Positions 29,014 through 38,456 of a stretch of 64,000 nt of DNA are shown one piece after another. The stretch is taken from assembly GCF_026711005.1 (NCBI RefSeq), contig NZ_JAPPVJ010000002.1:496001-560000 (forward strand), read 5' to 3'. This stretch comes from Sphingobacterium sp. UT-1RO-CII-1. Lineage in GTDB: Bacteria > Bacteroidota > Bacteroidia > Sphingobacteriales > Sphingobacteriaceae. The notes under the pieces were generated by a model. That model saw nothing but the letters and a program-made list of their open reading frames with translations. It was not told the DNA's origin and did no database searches. The position numbers were made by a program, and so were the translations under genes. How positions within the stretch are numbered: the stretch's first letter is position 1; the number at the start of each line of letters is the position of its first letter.

Positions 29014-30939
29014 TTACCAATTTGGCGTTTGTACTAAATTGGCGTTCACCCTTAAATTGTATTCTTTAACAGGGAATAAATAGTCTCTATTTTTAAACTG
29101 TGGAACAAATAATGTTTTAACAGTGTTAAACTCATCTACTGTTTCTCCATCAGCATTTAATCCTCGTATTGGCTGATTATACCATTTAGCCGCTGTTTTC
29201 CATCTTTTTAAATCCCAGAACCTTTTTCCTTCAAAAGCTAGCTCGATCATTCGTTCTTGCTGTATAATCTGGCGGAAACCTTCTTTGGTTTTAGGTTTAG
29301 TAGGATATTTAGAGTACGCTGCCCAGCTTTCAATAACACCTAGCAACCCTGCTCTTTCTCTCACTATATTTATAGCATCATAAACTCTTTCATCTGGTGT
29401 CACTAATGCTTCATTTAAAGCTTCTGCATATAACAAATACAAATCAGCTAATCTCACAATTGGAAATGTCGAGCGTACTGTCACTTTAGAGGTAGCCGAA
29501 GTTGCGACATTTTCAAAGTGAGAGCTTTTTCGAATCCAATACCCAGAAAGTGAGTATCGTAAGGCTCCATTTTTTCCTTGCACTTCTCCTTTTTTTGTTT
29601 TAAAGACCCATGGTTGCTCCGACAAATTTCCTTTTCCGACATCTTTGACCCTTCCATTGCCAAACCATACACTACCATCAAAAGCTAAATTTGCATAAAA
29701 CCTTGTTTCTCTGCTAATATTGATTTTAGCAGTTATATAGTTAGGTTCCACAAAAAATTTATGATCAGCTGGCGCTTCTACTGTCTGAAATCTATTTACA
29801 TAATCGAAACTTATATCCTCATCCACTGGCACACCATTATTTGTATAAAACAATTCTGCCATTCTTAAGTCAGGGACCATATACGGATCTGACGGCGTCC
29901 ACATATTATAATCTCTAAGAAAATAGGGCGCAGTTGCATACATATAATTATTCAAGGTCAATTTAGCTGCCGTCCAAATTATTTCTTTATTCCACTTATC
30001 TGCAAATACATGGCGAAGTGTCATTAATAAACGAGTTGAGTCCGACAATGCCGTTGGGTATTCTTCAAATTGATATAACCTATGTCCCGCCAACAAAGCT
30101 GTATCTATAGCATTTTTAGCTGCTAACGCAGCCTTTTCCCATTTTTTTTCGTCGTAAGCTTTACTAAATAAAGCAACACCTCTCTTGTCAACATAACTAG
30201 CGAAATCTGGATTACCATTAAACAAAGGGCTAGCCGCTGTCGCCAACACCTCTGCTTTTAGTGCTAATGCAATAGGTTGCGTAATTCTCCCCAGTTCTGA
30301 TGCCCTATTCGCAATTTCGATAGGCAAATCTGGCACAGCTTCGTCTAAGAGGTCGACAATATAATTTATCACATCATCAAAAGGCTCTCTATAAACCCTT
30401 ACCTCATCTATACCCGCATCAACATCTAAGCTTGTCCTTTGGATGGGTATACTTCCGTACATTCGTACAAGATAAAAATGATAGTAAGCTTTCAAGAACT
30501 TCACTTCGGAGATCCATCTCAATTTTTCTTGTTCGGATAAATCAGCTTCTAAATTGACAATATTTTCCAGGAAAATATTACAATCTCTTATAGCTTTAAA
30601 TAGTGGCTTACCTCCATATTCTCCGTCCCAATAATTAAAAATCGGACTGTTAACATTTAACTCTCCCTTTCTCATCCTCATTCCCCTATAATTGGTAGCT
30701 CCATAAAAAGGATCTTCTATACCCCAAAACTCATCGCTCCCTTGAATCGCAGGATCATCTGATATTACACCTAGGTTTGGCAAATATTGATAACATGTAG
30801 CTAAAAATTTTTCTGCACTTGTACGATCTAGAAATGCATATTCCAATGTTGCCACATTATCCGGCACGATATCCAAGTATTTATTACATGAATATGTTAT
30901 TGGCACTAACACCAATAAATAGTATAATATTTTTTTCAT
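29014..30939 (-). CDS. SusD/RagB-family outer-membrane lipoprotein (PUL2)
   Basis: The 641-residue protein is longer than average for SusD. It has a lipoprotein signal with TYSC near residues 15-18, the opening KYLDIVPDNVATLEYAFLDRTSAEKFLATC, the SusD helical core (EVKFLKAYYHFYLVRMYGSIPI) and the RagB domain (LADLYLLYAEALNEA, QERMIELAFEGKRFWDLKRWK, ending YLFPVKEYNLRVNANLVQTPNW). It is predicted to form the lid of the adjacent SusC at the cell surface, 18 nt upstream on the same strand. Confidence 0.94.
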   Translation of the reverse strand: MKKILYYLLVLVPITYSCNKYLDIVPDNVATLEYAFLDRTSAEKFLATCYQYLPNLGVISDDPAIQGSDEFWGIEDPFYGATNYRGMRMRKGELNVNSPIFNYWDGEYGGKPLFKAIRDCNIFLENIVNLEADLSEQEKLRWISEVKFLKAYYHFYLVRMYGSIPIQRTSLDVDAGIDEVRVYREPFDDVINYIVDLLDEAVPDLPIEIANRASELGRITQPIALALKAEVLATAASPLFNGNPDFASYVDKRGVALFSKAYDEKKWEKAALAAKNAIDTALLAGHRLYQFEEYPTALSDSTRLLMTLRHVFADKWNKEIIWTAAKLTLNNYMYATAPYFLRDYNMWTPSDPYMVPDLRMAELFYTNNGVPVDEDISFDYVNRFQTVEAPADHKFFVEPNYITAKINISRETRFYANLAFDGSVWFGNGRVKDVGKGNLSEQPWVFKTKKGEVQGKNGALRYSLSGYWIRKSSHFENVATSATSKVTVRSTFPIVRLADLYLLYAEALNEALVTPDERVYDAINIVRERAGLLGVIESWAAYSKYPTKPKTKEGFRQIIQQERMIELAFEGKRFWDLKRWKTAAKWYNQPIRGLNADGETVDEFNTVKTLFVPQFKNRDYLFPVKEYNLRVNANLVQTPNW

Positions 30940-30957
30940 TTCGAATTACTTATGTAT

Positions 30958-33900
30958 TTAAAAGTTCATTTGCAAACCAAGGTTGTACACCTTTTGAACA
31001 GGGTAACCTAAACCATTACCAGCCATCTCTGGATCCCACAACTTAAATTTGCTAAAAGTCAATAAGTTAGTTCCCGACACATATACTCTAAAAGTAGTAG
31101 CACCTAAACGAGAAATTATATGTTTTGGTAAGGAGTATCCAAATTCGAGAGACTTTAATCGCAAGAATGTACCATCACGCATAAACCATGTACTCTGTTG
31201 TGTATTATTAGGGATTGATCGATCTGCGAGCCTAGGCCACAGTGCATAAATATTCCTATTATCCTCAGACCAATGATCATTTGCATATACTTCTAACAAT
31301 GCGTTTTTCGATATTATGCTTGCGTTATCATCTGTATCAATAAAAGGTGCGGTCTTCACAGGATCTATCCAAAAAGACTCCCTTGCCAATCCTTGAAAAA
31401 ACATAGACAAATCAAAACTCTTATAACCAGTTGAGAATCCAAATCCATATATAATTTCAGGCGTCGTTGGATAACCAATTGGGACCATATCCAGGCCGGT
31501 TATCTGACCATCTCCATTAATATCTCTATATTTAATATCTCCTCCCATAACCTCTCCAAAAGCCTGCGTTGGTGAATTAACAACTTCAATATCATCAACA
31601 AACAAGCGTTCTGCAATATAGCCCCATGTTTGAGATACGGGTTTACCGATTTTTGACAGCCATGGAGTTAAAGAATTATCTACCTCTTCATAAACTTGAA
31701 ACTTTGCAGTTGAATATGTAAAATTAGCTCGACCAGTAATCCAAAAATCTTCTGTTGCAACATGGTTATAATCAATTGAAAAATCTACACCTTTTCCCTT
31801 TGCCTCTCCTATATTTGTTAGCGGAGTTGCCTGCAGTCCCATGCTTGAAGGAATGCTTGCGCGTGCCATTAAAATATTTTTCTTATGCTCCGTATAATAG
31901 TCTGCTTGGATCTGCATCTTATTAAACAAGCCAAGCTCAAAACCTAAATTCATCTTAGAAGAAGTCTCCCAAGTAATCTTATCATTAGCGTAGCGGCTAA
32001 TCGTCACTCCATTTACAGTTTGATCAAAATTCTCTCCCCATACAAAAGATTTCCCAGGATCGTTTACATTAACTTGTGATAAATAATAAAATCTGTCGTT
32101 CGCATCACCAATAGCATCATTTCCGACTAAACCATATGTACCTTTCAATTTTAGTTTTGACACAATATTATTTAAACGGTCATTCCAAAACTTTTCATTT
32201 GATACTATCCAACCAAAGCCCATAGATGGAAAGAACCCAAAACGTTCTTTCATTGCAAACCTTTCAGAACCATTATATCCGAAATTAAACTCAGCAAAAT
32301 ATCGACTATCGTAGCCATATGTTGCACGTCCTGACAATCCTAAATTTCTAGAAGGCAAAGAGAGTAATAAAGTAGAAGCATTAGGTTTTAAACTCTCTCT
32401 ACGCACACCAACAAGCAATCCGTTTACTTCATGTTTATTAAAAGTTCTTGAATAATTTATAGCACTCTCTAAATAGGTAGATGTATTAATTTCTTTAGGT
32501 CCTTCTTCATAATTGAGATATTGAGTTCCTGTTTCGGTATTCAACTGCTGTAACATATATTCTCCGGTATGTTTATCATATGCTACAAGTGAATATAAGT
32601 ATGGATTGTAAGCGCGTTTAACATCGAAGTATGATGACCTTGTGGTACTTAATAATCCTCTTATCGACAGACCTTTGGTTATGAAATCTAACTTTTGCTT
32701 AATCTCAAATTGCGCAAGCATCATAGATTTTGCATAATCCTTATACCCTTTTACCATATCTGCATATGGATTTATATACTGCCCTTTGTCGTAATTACCA
32801 AAAAGTGTGTGTGTCACATAAGAATATGTACGATCTGATTTAAAAAATGGTGGAAATAACACTGGATCGGACCTCATTACCTTATTATATAAATCTTGTC
32901 CCCCATCAATAGGTCCTTTGTAGTCATCAAAAGTTCCACTTAGACGTACAACCGCCTCTGTTGTTGGTGTTAAATTAATATTGACATTCGCTCTAAGTAG
33001 ATATTTCTTGAGGTCAATATTATTATTGAAGTTATTATTTCTATCAACCTTTAAAACACCGTTGTCTTTACTATAACTTCCTGCAACGTAATATCGAGCA
33101 GCTTTACCACCTCCACTTACATTAAGATTAGCCCTTTGCGTTGTAGTATAATTTTTAAAAAGCATTTTATACCAATCGTTAGCTGGATAAATCTGTGGAT
33201 CAGCTCCTGCAATTGTATTATCAATTTTATCGTAGTCATATATGATAGATTTTAAAGGATCTCGAGTTGTAACTGCTTCATTATTTAACTGCATATATGT
33301 CACTGGATCAGCCAAATCAATATTTCTAGTTGGTGTCGAATATGAGTTTTCTAATCTGAAAGATAATTTTGCTTTTCCTTCTTGCCCCTCTTTTGTTGTA
33401 ACCATAATCACTCCGTTTGCTCCTCTCGCACCATATAATGATGTAGCAGCTGCATCTTTCATTATAGAAAAAGTTGCTAAATCATCAGTTTGCAAACGAG
33501 CTAGATCTGCTGATGTCATTTCTACTCCGTCAATCAGGATTAATGGACCTCTAGCATACGAGAATGTGGTTACCCCTCTGACGAAGAAACTAGCATCATC
33601 CTGTCCAGGTTCACCACTTCGTTGATAGGCTATAAGGCCAGAAACACGTCCAGCCAAAGCTGTTGTGAGATTGCTACTCGGCACACGTAGCTCTCCTGGC
33701 TTAACTGTAGATATTGCAGATACAACACTTTCTTTTTTTTGTGTTCCAAATGCTACTACAGTTACTTCCTCGACACTAGCTTCTGTCTGAACCAGCGTAA
33801 CATTTATAGTACGTTGAGTATTTATGGGTATATTTTGCGAAATATAACCAACCGAAGTAAATAACAATGTATCTTTAGAACTTGATACATTTATTGTATA

Positions 33901-34116
33901 ACTTCCGTCCCGCCCTGTCGCTATACTTGTACTCGTACCTCTCACAGACACCGTAACATCCGCTAAGAAATTTCCATTTTCATCTTTAACAATACCAGTT
34001 ACTTTTTCAGACTGATAATAATCAAAATCAGTTTTTTTAGTCTTCGTATCGGCATTAACATTCGTATAAAAAAAAGTGAATACAGATACAATACTTAAAA
34101 TCTTAAGTTTATTCAT
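30958..34116 (-). CDS. SusC/RagA-family TonB-dependent transporter (PUL2)
   Basis: The 1052-residue protein starts with a signal peptide (MNKLKILSIVSVFTFFYTNV, cleavage near VNAD). A carboxypeptidase-D-like domain (VTGIVKDENGNFLADVTVSV), a plug with VTVVAFGTQKKESVVSAIS and LILIDGVEMTSADLARLQTDDL, and a beta-barrel ending in NLGLQMNF follow. VVAFGTQ replaces the commoner VVGYGTQ around the TonB-box region, and there is no STN domain. It is the first gene of the PUL2 operon and is divergent from a putative membrane-bound regulator at 34607. Confidence 0.94.
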   Translation of the reverse strand: MNKLKILSIVSVFTFFYTNVNADTKTKKTDFDYYQSEKVTGIVKDENGNFLADVTVSVRGTSTSIATGRDGSYTINVSSSKDTLLFTSVGYISQNIPINTQRTINVTLVQTEASVEEVTVVAFGTQKKESVVSAISTVKPGELRVPSSNLTTALAGRVSGLIAYQRSGEPGQDDASFFVRGVTTFSYARGPLILIDGVEMTSADLARLQTDDLATFSIMKDAAATSLYGARGANGVIMVTTKEGQEGKAKLSFRLENSYSTPTRNIDLADPVTYMQLNNEAVTTRDPLKSIIYDYDKIDNTIAGADPQIYPANDWYKMLFKNYTTTQRANLNVSGGGKAARYYVAGSYSKDNGVLKVDRNNNFNNNIDLKKYLLRANVNINLTPTTEAVVRLSGTFDDYKGPIDGGQDLYNKVMRSDPVLFPPFFKSDRTYSYVTHTLFGNYDKGQYINPYADMVKGYKDYAKSMMLAQFEIKQKLDFITKGLSIRGLLSTTRSSYFDVKRAYNPYLYSLVAYDKHTGEYMLQQLNTETGTQYLNYEEGPKEINTSTYLESAINYSRTFNKHEVNGLLVGVRRESLKPNASTLLLSLPSRNLGLSGRATYGYDSRYFAEFNFGYNGSERFAMKERFGFFPSMGFGWIVSNEKFWNDRLNNIVSKLKLKGTYGLVGNDAIGDANDRFYYLSQVNVNDPGKSFVWGENFDQTVNGVTISRYANDKITWETSSKMNLGFELGLFNKMQIQADYYTEHKKNILMARASIPSSMGLQATPLTNIGEAKGKGVDFSIDYNHVATEDFWITGRANFTYSTAKFQVYEEVDNSLTPWLSKIGKPVSQTWGYIAERLFVDDIEVVNSPTQAFGEVMGGDIKYRDINGDGQITGLDMVPIGYPTTPEIIYGFGFSTGYKSFDLSMFFQGLARESFWIDPVKTAPFIDTDDNASIISKNALLEVYANDHWSEDNRNIYALWPRLADRSIPNNTQQSTWFMRDGTFLRLKSLEFGYSLPKHIISRLGATTFRVYVSGTNLLTFSKFKLWDPEMAGNGLGYPVQKVYNLGLQMNF

Positions 34117-34606
34117 ATTTAAATAATAGTTTTATAATGGTTGTTGGTTAATCACGAAAATATAGGTCCGCAAAGCTTTTGCGCTTTACCAACAAATTCG
34201 TCATAACATTAATCAATTAGTTAGAAAGCATCCAATTACGGATATCTTTATGTCTTTTTTCATTTGTACCAATAGCAATGGCCTTTTTGAGGCTTTTCTT
34301 AAGAAATACGTTATTTAAGAATATACCTTTCTATGCTATCTCACAATAATTAAAGACAGTCAATACGCTAATAAATCTTAGATCTACCGCAATTTATTTA
34401 GCACTTTTTTCTCATTTTTTTTAGAGCGTCATTAAACTTCATTTTTATTCATACATTTGGGCTTAGATGGTTATCAGTTATACCTTTGTTACAAAAACAT
34501 AACAAACATATATGTCACTTCTTTAGAAAAAGAAAAATGAAGTATCCAAAGTTTGTACAAAAACAATGAACAAATTAAGACTCAGGTAAACAATAACTTA
34601 GAGAAC
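34117..34606. other. Divergent control region between PUL2 SusC and its putative regulator
   Basis: This 490-bp region has no gene that I can support. It contains a clear Bacteroidota promoter for the rightward gene (34456-34488). On the SusC side it has a hairpin-prone leader: CGCAAA (34169-34174) and TTTGCG (34178-34183) nested inside GTTGGT and ACCAAC arms (about 34144 and 34197). No -7 consensus was found for SusC itself. Confidence 0.55.
34456..34488 (+). promoter_or_regulatory. Promoter of the PUL2-linked membrane protein gene
   Basis: TTTG (34456-34459), a 21-bp spacer and TACCTTTG (34481-34488) match the Bacteroidota -33/-7 consensus exactly, with spacing in the accepted range. The gene start at 34607 is about 118 nt downstream, leaving a long leader. 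Confidence 0.7.
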
Positions 34607-35905
34607 ATGGAAAAGAATTATGGACACGTAAATCGAGATGAAAGTTTCAATATATTAGAAATATGCTGTCTAAAAATAGCTACAAAGCTTAATCGTGGAA
34701 ATTATACCGACTGGAAAAATAGTGATTACATATACTTAAGTGCAGAACTAAGAAAGAAAACCAAAGTTTATATCAGTGAAAACACACTAAAAAGGATCTT
34801 TGGAAAATTAGCCACATCAGAAGAGTATACACCCCAAAAAGCGACGCGGGATGCGCTCGCACTTTACATCGGCTACCGCGACTGGGAAGAATTTGTCAAA
34901 GTAGAAAACACGAATAGAAAGGCCTATCAACAACTCCCCGAGCAAGCAACCGTAAACAGCACGACCAATGCGACTCTGGAAAATCCGTCAAAGAGCCCTA
35001 AGTATATCTATGGTTTTATAGCCGCTTTTGTGCTATTGGTTTCATTTTTTGTATTCACCTACATAAGTTCGCAAGAGGGTAGCTCCATAGATGTAAAATT
35101 AGTGAATCTTCACCCTACTGGCTACTCACCACATTCGGCCATATTTAAACTTCAGAATAATACAGGTGACCAGTTGGAGTTAAGCAATTTTAGTATGGAC
35201 TTTGACAATTGGCGCAGTAGATACCGTAAATGGAACGACAGCGTTATTACATTCTATTATGAGAAGCCCGGTGTATATTATCCCAAATTATATTATAAAG
35301 ACAAAATAATAGATACACAACGTGTGGTTTTAAACTCTGCAGGATGGGAAGTTACCTGTAAAATGAATCATGATACTACCCGTATGTACCCTATTACTCA
35401 AGGAGGAATCGATCTTTTCACCCCGCCAAGCATCTCTTTAAAAGATGTTCACCGTGCGGGTGTCGATACTATGCGTACATTTTTCACTCATTTCTCAAAC
35501 GTTCAGCCTTTTAATCAATCTGCTGATCAGCTTTCCATAGAAGCATTTATCAAGACTTCGCCCATACGGCCGGGCGTGCGTTGCTCGCAAGTCGATTTAC
35601 TACTGTACGGCGAGGAAAGCACACATTATTTTGTATTGATTAAACCGGAATGTATTTCCTGGGCAGATTATAAATTTTCAGAAAACTATAAAGGTGGCCG
35701 AAACCAGAATTTAGAAAACTTTGGTCACGACCTAAGGGATGGAAAGAAAGTACGCCTAAGCATTATAAATAAAAAGGTCATCATATACCTGGACGATAAG
35801 CCAATATTCAGTACTACCTATGAAAAACCTATAGGCCAGTTGCTCGGTATAGAGTTTATGTTTTCCGGCGTCGGCGAAATTAAGGATGTAAAACTATCGA
35901 GCTAA
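34607..35905 (+). CDS. Single-pass membrane protein with cytoplasmic DNA-binding-like domain and periplasmic beta domains; candidate PUL2 regulator
   Basis: I use the ATG at 34607 (MEKNYGHVNRDESF); a TTG 18 codons upstream is open but weaker. Of 432 residues, 1-100 form a compact helical domain (YISENTLKRIFGK, TPQKATRDALALYIGYRDWEEF) with the look of a winged or lambda-like DNA-binding domain. A transmembrane helix spans about 133-152. Residues 160-245 resemble a PKD-like beta domain (GYSPHSAIFKLQNN, EKPGVYYPKLYYKDK), and 290-432 resemble a concanavalin-like domain with ligand-binding potential. No kinase or classical HTH is seen. Its divergent position next to SusC2 suggests that it senses the PUL2 glycan and controls the operon; this is inference. 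Confidence 0.65.
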   Translation: MEKNYGHVNRDESFNILEICCLKIATKLNRGNYTDWKNSDYIYLSAELRKKTKVYISENTLKRIFGKLATSEEYTPQKATRDALALYIGYRDWEEFVKVENTNRKAYQQLPEQATVNSTTNATLENPSKSPKYIYGFIAAFVLLVSFFVFTYISSQEGSSIDVKLVNLHPTGYSPHSAIFKLQNNTGDQLELSNFSMDFDNWRSRYRKWNDSVITFYYEKPGVYYPKLYYKDKIIDTQRVVLNSAGWEVTCKMNHDTTRMYPITQGGIDLFTPPSISLKDVHRAGVDTMRTFFTHFSNVQPFNQSADQLSIEAFIKTSPIRPGVRCSQVDLLLYGEESTHYFVLIKPECISWADYKFSENYKGGRNQNLENFGHDLRDGKKVRLSIINKKVIIYLDDKPIFSTTYEKPIGQLLGIEFMFSGVGEIKDVKLSS

Positions 35906-35986
35906 CACAATCATGCTCCTATTCACGATACAGCTATTCATATCCCGCATAGGCATCCGTCAACTTCCAACTACAATTGGAGAATA

Positions 35987-36022
35987 AAATTGTTTGCTAA
36001 AGGTCTTTATAGCAAACAATTT
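35987..36022. terminator. 13-bp inverted repeat after the membrane regulator gene
   Basis: The arms 35987-35999 (AAATTGTTTGCTA) and 36010-36022 (TAGCAAACAATTT) are perfectly complementary with a 10-nt loop. It lies 81 nt after the 35905 stop and 50 nt before the DUF937 gene. It could end the upstream transcript or serve as an operator; only a short T run follows. Confidence 0.5.
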
Positions 36023-36072
36023 GCTACATTGAGTATTCTATATATACAATATTCATCTTAACTCTTATCAGC

Positions 36073-36564
36073 ATGCTTGAACAGATTCAAAACATCATCA
36101 AAGGCTACGCGCAAGAAGCGGTATCTGCCAATGACAATATTCCTACCGAAAAAAATGAGGCCGCGGCTCAAGCTGCATCCGATTCGGTTATTGACGTCCT
36201 TAAACAAAAACTTGCTTCTGGCGATATAAACTCTCTATTAGACAGCTTTAAAGATCAAAAATCAATGGGTGATACCGGGACAGAGATTTCCAATAGCTTT
36301 GCACAGAAACTTAGTGGTTTGGGCATTAACATGGACACCGCAAAAACTGTTGCTATGTCATTGATTCCGGTTATTTTAAGCAAACTCGGCCAGTCGTCGG
36401 GCGGTGGTTTAAACATGCAGGATTTGCTTAGCCAGTTTTCGGGTAAAGGCGGAGGTATTGACCTATCTACTATCGGGAATATGCTAGGTGGCTCGACTGA
36501 TAAAACGGGCAAGCAAGACGGTGGTTCCAACGACCTGTTGGGAAAACTTAAAGACCTCTTTTAG
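36073..36564 (+). CDS. DUF937 (YidB-like) small protein
   Basis: The 163-residue cytoplasmic protein has a helical N-terminus (MLEQIQNIIKGYAQEAV), a central helical pair with KLSGLGINMDTAKTVAMSLIPVIL and a glycine-rich C-terminus (GKGGGIDLSTIGNMLGGS, then DLLGKLKDLF). This is the Bacteroidota form of DUF937, related to YidB. Family proteins are abundant and of unknown role; some are linked to envelope stress. It is monocistronic, convergent with the Bcr/CflA exporter gene. Confidence 0.8.
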   Translation: MLEQIQNIIKGYAQEAVSANDNIPTEKNEAAAQAASDSVIDVLKQKLASGDINSLLDSFKDQKSMGDTGTEISNSFAQKLSGLGINMDTAKTVAMSLIPVILSKLGQSSGGGLNMQDLLSQFSGKGGGIDLSTIGNMLGGSTDKTGKQDGGSNDLLGKLKDLF

Positions 36565-36619
36565 CAGCATTGCTGCAGGCGAACCTACCATTCACCTGCA
36601 GCAAAACTTACATCATCTC

Positions 36620-37804
36620 TTAAGCTTTTAAACTCCACTTATACCCTAAAACTGCAAAAGGTATCGTGCACAGCATCACTATAGTTGTTGTGAACAAGGG
36701 CGTTTGTGCAAAAAAAGAAACCAAAGCGCTCGCCAAAAAGCAAATCCCCAGTTGAATTGTATTTTGTAAAGCAGCTGCTTTGCCCGAATTGTTCGGAAAT
36801 GTCTTCAAGGCCTGTGCTACCACAATCGGATAGCAAGCACCATTACAAAGCGCCATCAAACAAAATGGGATCAGCAGTAAAGTCAGCGTCGGCTGCACCG
36901 TTATGGTAATTAAAAATACCCCAACCAAACCAATGGTATAACCTGTCAATAGCCAAGGTACCAAACGGCTACCCTCGACCCGGTTAGAAAGTAAACGATA
37001 GCCGTATCCTCCTGCCATAAACGCAATCGTTTGGGGCACAAAACTAAAGCCTATCTGACTTTCATTATAGCCCAAATCTTTCAAGAAAAACGGCGACCCT
37101 GTCAGCCAGGCAAAAAATGCTCCTGAACATACCGCATAAATCAGCACATTCCCCAGGTATCTCTTCGAGCGCAGTAAATCAAAATACGATTTGTGCTGCC
37201 CCTCTTTCGCAGCATCGCCAGGCATTGCACGCTCCACTGCCGTCGCTTTGCTTAACGTAAACGTATAGGCTATAAGCAGCAATGCCAACAGCGCCAATAC
37301 GATAAATATAGAGCGCCAGGAAAAATAATCCAATAAAAACACCCCAACCAAGGGGGCTAATGCTGGCGAAAGAGCTACCAGTGGCATAATACTGGCCAAC
37401 ACTTTATTCACCTCGGCACTCGGGTATCGCTCAATCACCAAAGCCTGCCAGCTCACTGCAGCTGCACACACGCCAATAGCCTGCACAAGGCGTAATATCA
37501 AAAGCGCATGAACATGCTTCGTAAAGTAAATACCTAGCGAGGCAATCACGAAAATGGCCAGCCCCATCAAAATGGCTTTAGGTCGCCCCAGTTTATCAGA
37601 TATAGGCCCCCACATCAATTGGGCAATAGCATAGCCCCCTAGAAAAAGACTAAGCGAAGCACTGATATTACTCTTCGAAGTATCTAAATCGACACGCATG
37701 GTATCAAACGCAGGCAAATACATATCGGTCGCTAAAAAACCGATAATACTTAACCCTGCTAAATACACTAAAAATAAAAAACTATTTTTCTCCTGACGAA
37801 CCAT
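36620..37804 (-). CDS. Bcr/CflA-family MFS multidrug exporter
   Basis: The 394-residue protein has 12 predicted membrane helices. It opens with LAGLSIIGFLATDMYLPAFDTM, a family hallmark, and shows the MFS motif A GPISDKLGRPKA between helices 2 and 3 (about 66-77) and the R-x-x-Q-A-x-G helix 4 element (RLVQAIGVCAAAVSWQALV). Bcr/CflA pumps export bicyclomycin, chloramphenicol, sulphonamides or dipeptides by proton antiport; the substrate here is unknown. It follows the PUL3 operon by 79 nt in the same direction but has its own upstream gap and is probably unrelated in function. Confidence 0.9.
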   Translation of the reverse strand: MVRQEKNSFLFLVYLAGLSIIGFLATDMYLPAFDTMRVDLDTSKSNISASLSLFLGGYAIAQLMWGPISDKLGRPKAILMGLAIFVIASLGIYFTKHVHALLILRLVQAIGVCAAAVSWQALVIERYPSAEVNKVLASIMPLVALSPALAPLVGVFLLDYFSWRSIFIVLALLALLLIAYTFTLSKATAVERAMPGDAAKEGQHKSYFDLLRSKRYLGNVLIYAVCSGAFFAWLTGSPFFLKDLGYNESQIGFSFVPQTIAFMAGGYGYRLLSNRVEGSRLVPWLLTGYTIGLVGVFLITITVQPTLTLLLIPFCLMALCNGACYPIVVAQALKTFPNNSGKAAALQNTIQLGICFLASALVSFFAQTPLFTTTIVMLCTIPFAVLGYKWSLKA

Positions 37805-37883
37805 AACAGCGCTATTTTATTGCGAGCAAAGATAAAACAAATAGCGCAGTAAATCCTTCTAGCCACTTCACTAAATAGCGATA

Positions 37884-38456
37884 TCAGGGCATCGCTTTTC
37901 TAAGCTTACTTTCTTTTTCTCCATCCCAATACTTGCAATCCAGCTCCACAAAAACAGAACTATAAGCTAACGTTTCATTGGTTTTAATGACCAGCACTTT
38001 AAACAACTTCGACGCATCATCCAGTTGTTTAAAAACACTATCATGTGCCAGAGTCTGTACATTCATCCCTTTCAGCACCCCATCCAAGTGTTTGCGGTAA
38101 TCGTTTATACCCGGGCTATCTGCTTCCTCAATAAAGGAAAGCTCCTTATCGTTGTACACGATGGGTTTGATATGTGTTTCTTTATGCACCTCATCCATCA
38201 CCTGCTCCAACACCTTTGTCAGGGGTTCATCCACATAGATATACTCCATCCCCGGAGCTGTCTGCATGGGGAATGCTTTATCCACCACCAATATCCAGTT
38301 TCTATGCCCCATTAAAGGGAGCTGCTCACGCAGCTCCTCTTTCCATGTTTTCAACTGCCTATCCTCTGCAGCACCTCCTGCAGGCTCCTGGCAGCTCACT
38401 GCCGCACTTAACATGGCGCCTAGCAATGCAAAACTTAAGACTCTTCTTATGCCCAT
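37884..38456 (-). CDS. RbsD/FucU-like lipoprotein (sugar mutarotase-like), PUL3
   Basis: The 190-residue protein has a lipoprotein signal with lipobox AVSC (cysteine 22). The segment LPLMGHRNWILVVDKAFPMQ (about 46-65) resembles the RbsD/FucU signature in which a histidine and an aspartate flank the sugar pocket (H51, D59). The end KTNETLAYSSVFVELDCKYW recalls the C-terminal strand of pyranase folds. RbsD and FucU interconvert sugar anomers or ring forms. A lipid-anchored version is typical of some Bacteroidota PULs; I recall the family but cannot confirm activity. The start overlaps the GH116 3' end by 10 nt, so it is translationally coupled. Confidence 0.65.
   Translation of the reverse strand: MGIRRVLSFALLGAMLSAAVSCQEPAGGAAEDRQLKTWKEELREQLPLMGHRNWILVVDKAFPMQTAPGMEYIYVDEPLTKVLEQVMDEVHKETHIKPIVYNDKELSFIEEADSPGINDYRKHLDGVLKGMNVQTLAHDSVFKQLDDASKLFKVLVIKTNETLAYSSVFVELDCKYWDGEKESKLRKAMP

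Noticed and set aside
35950-35962. 13-mer TAGGCATCCGTCA shared with 17189-17201
   Set aside because: A 13-base match between two places in 64 kb is expected by chance.
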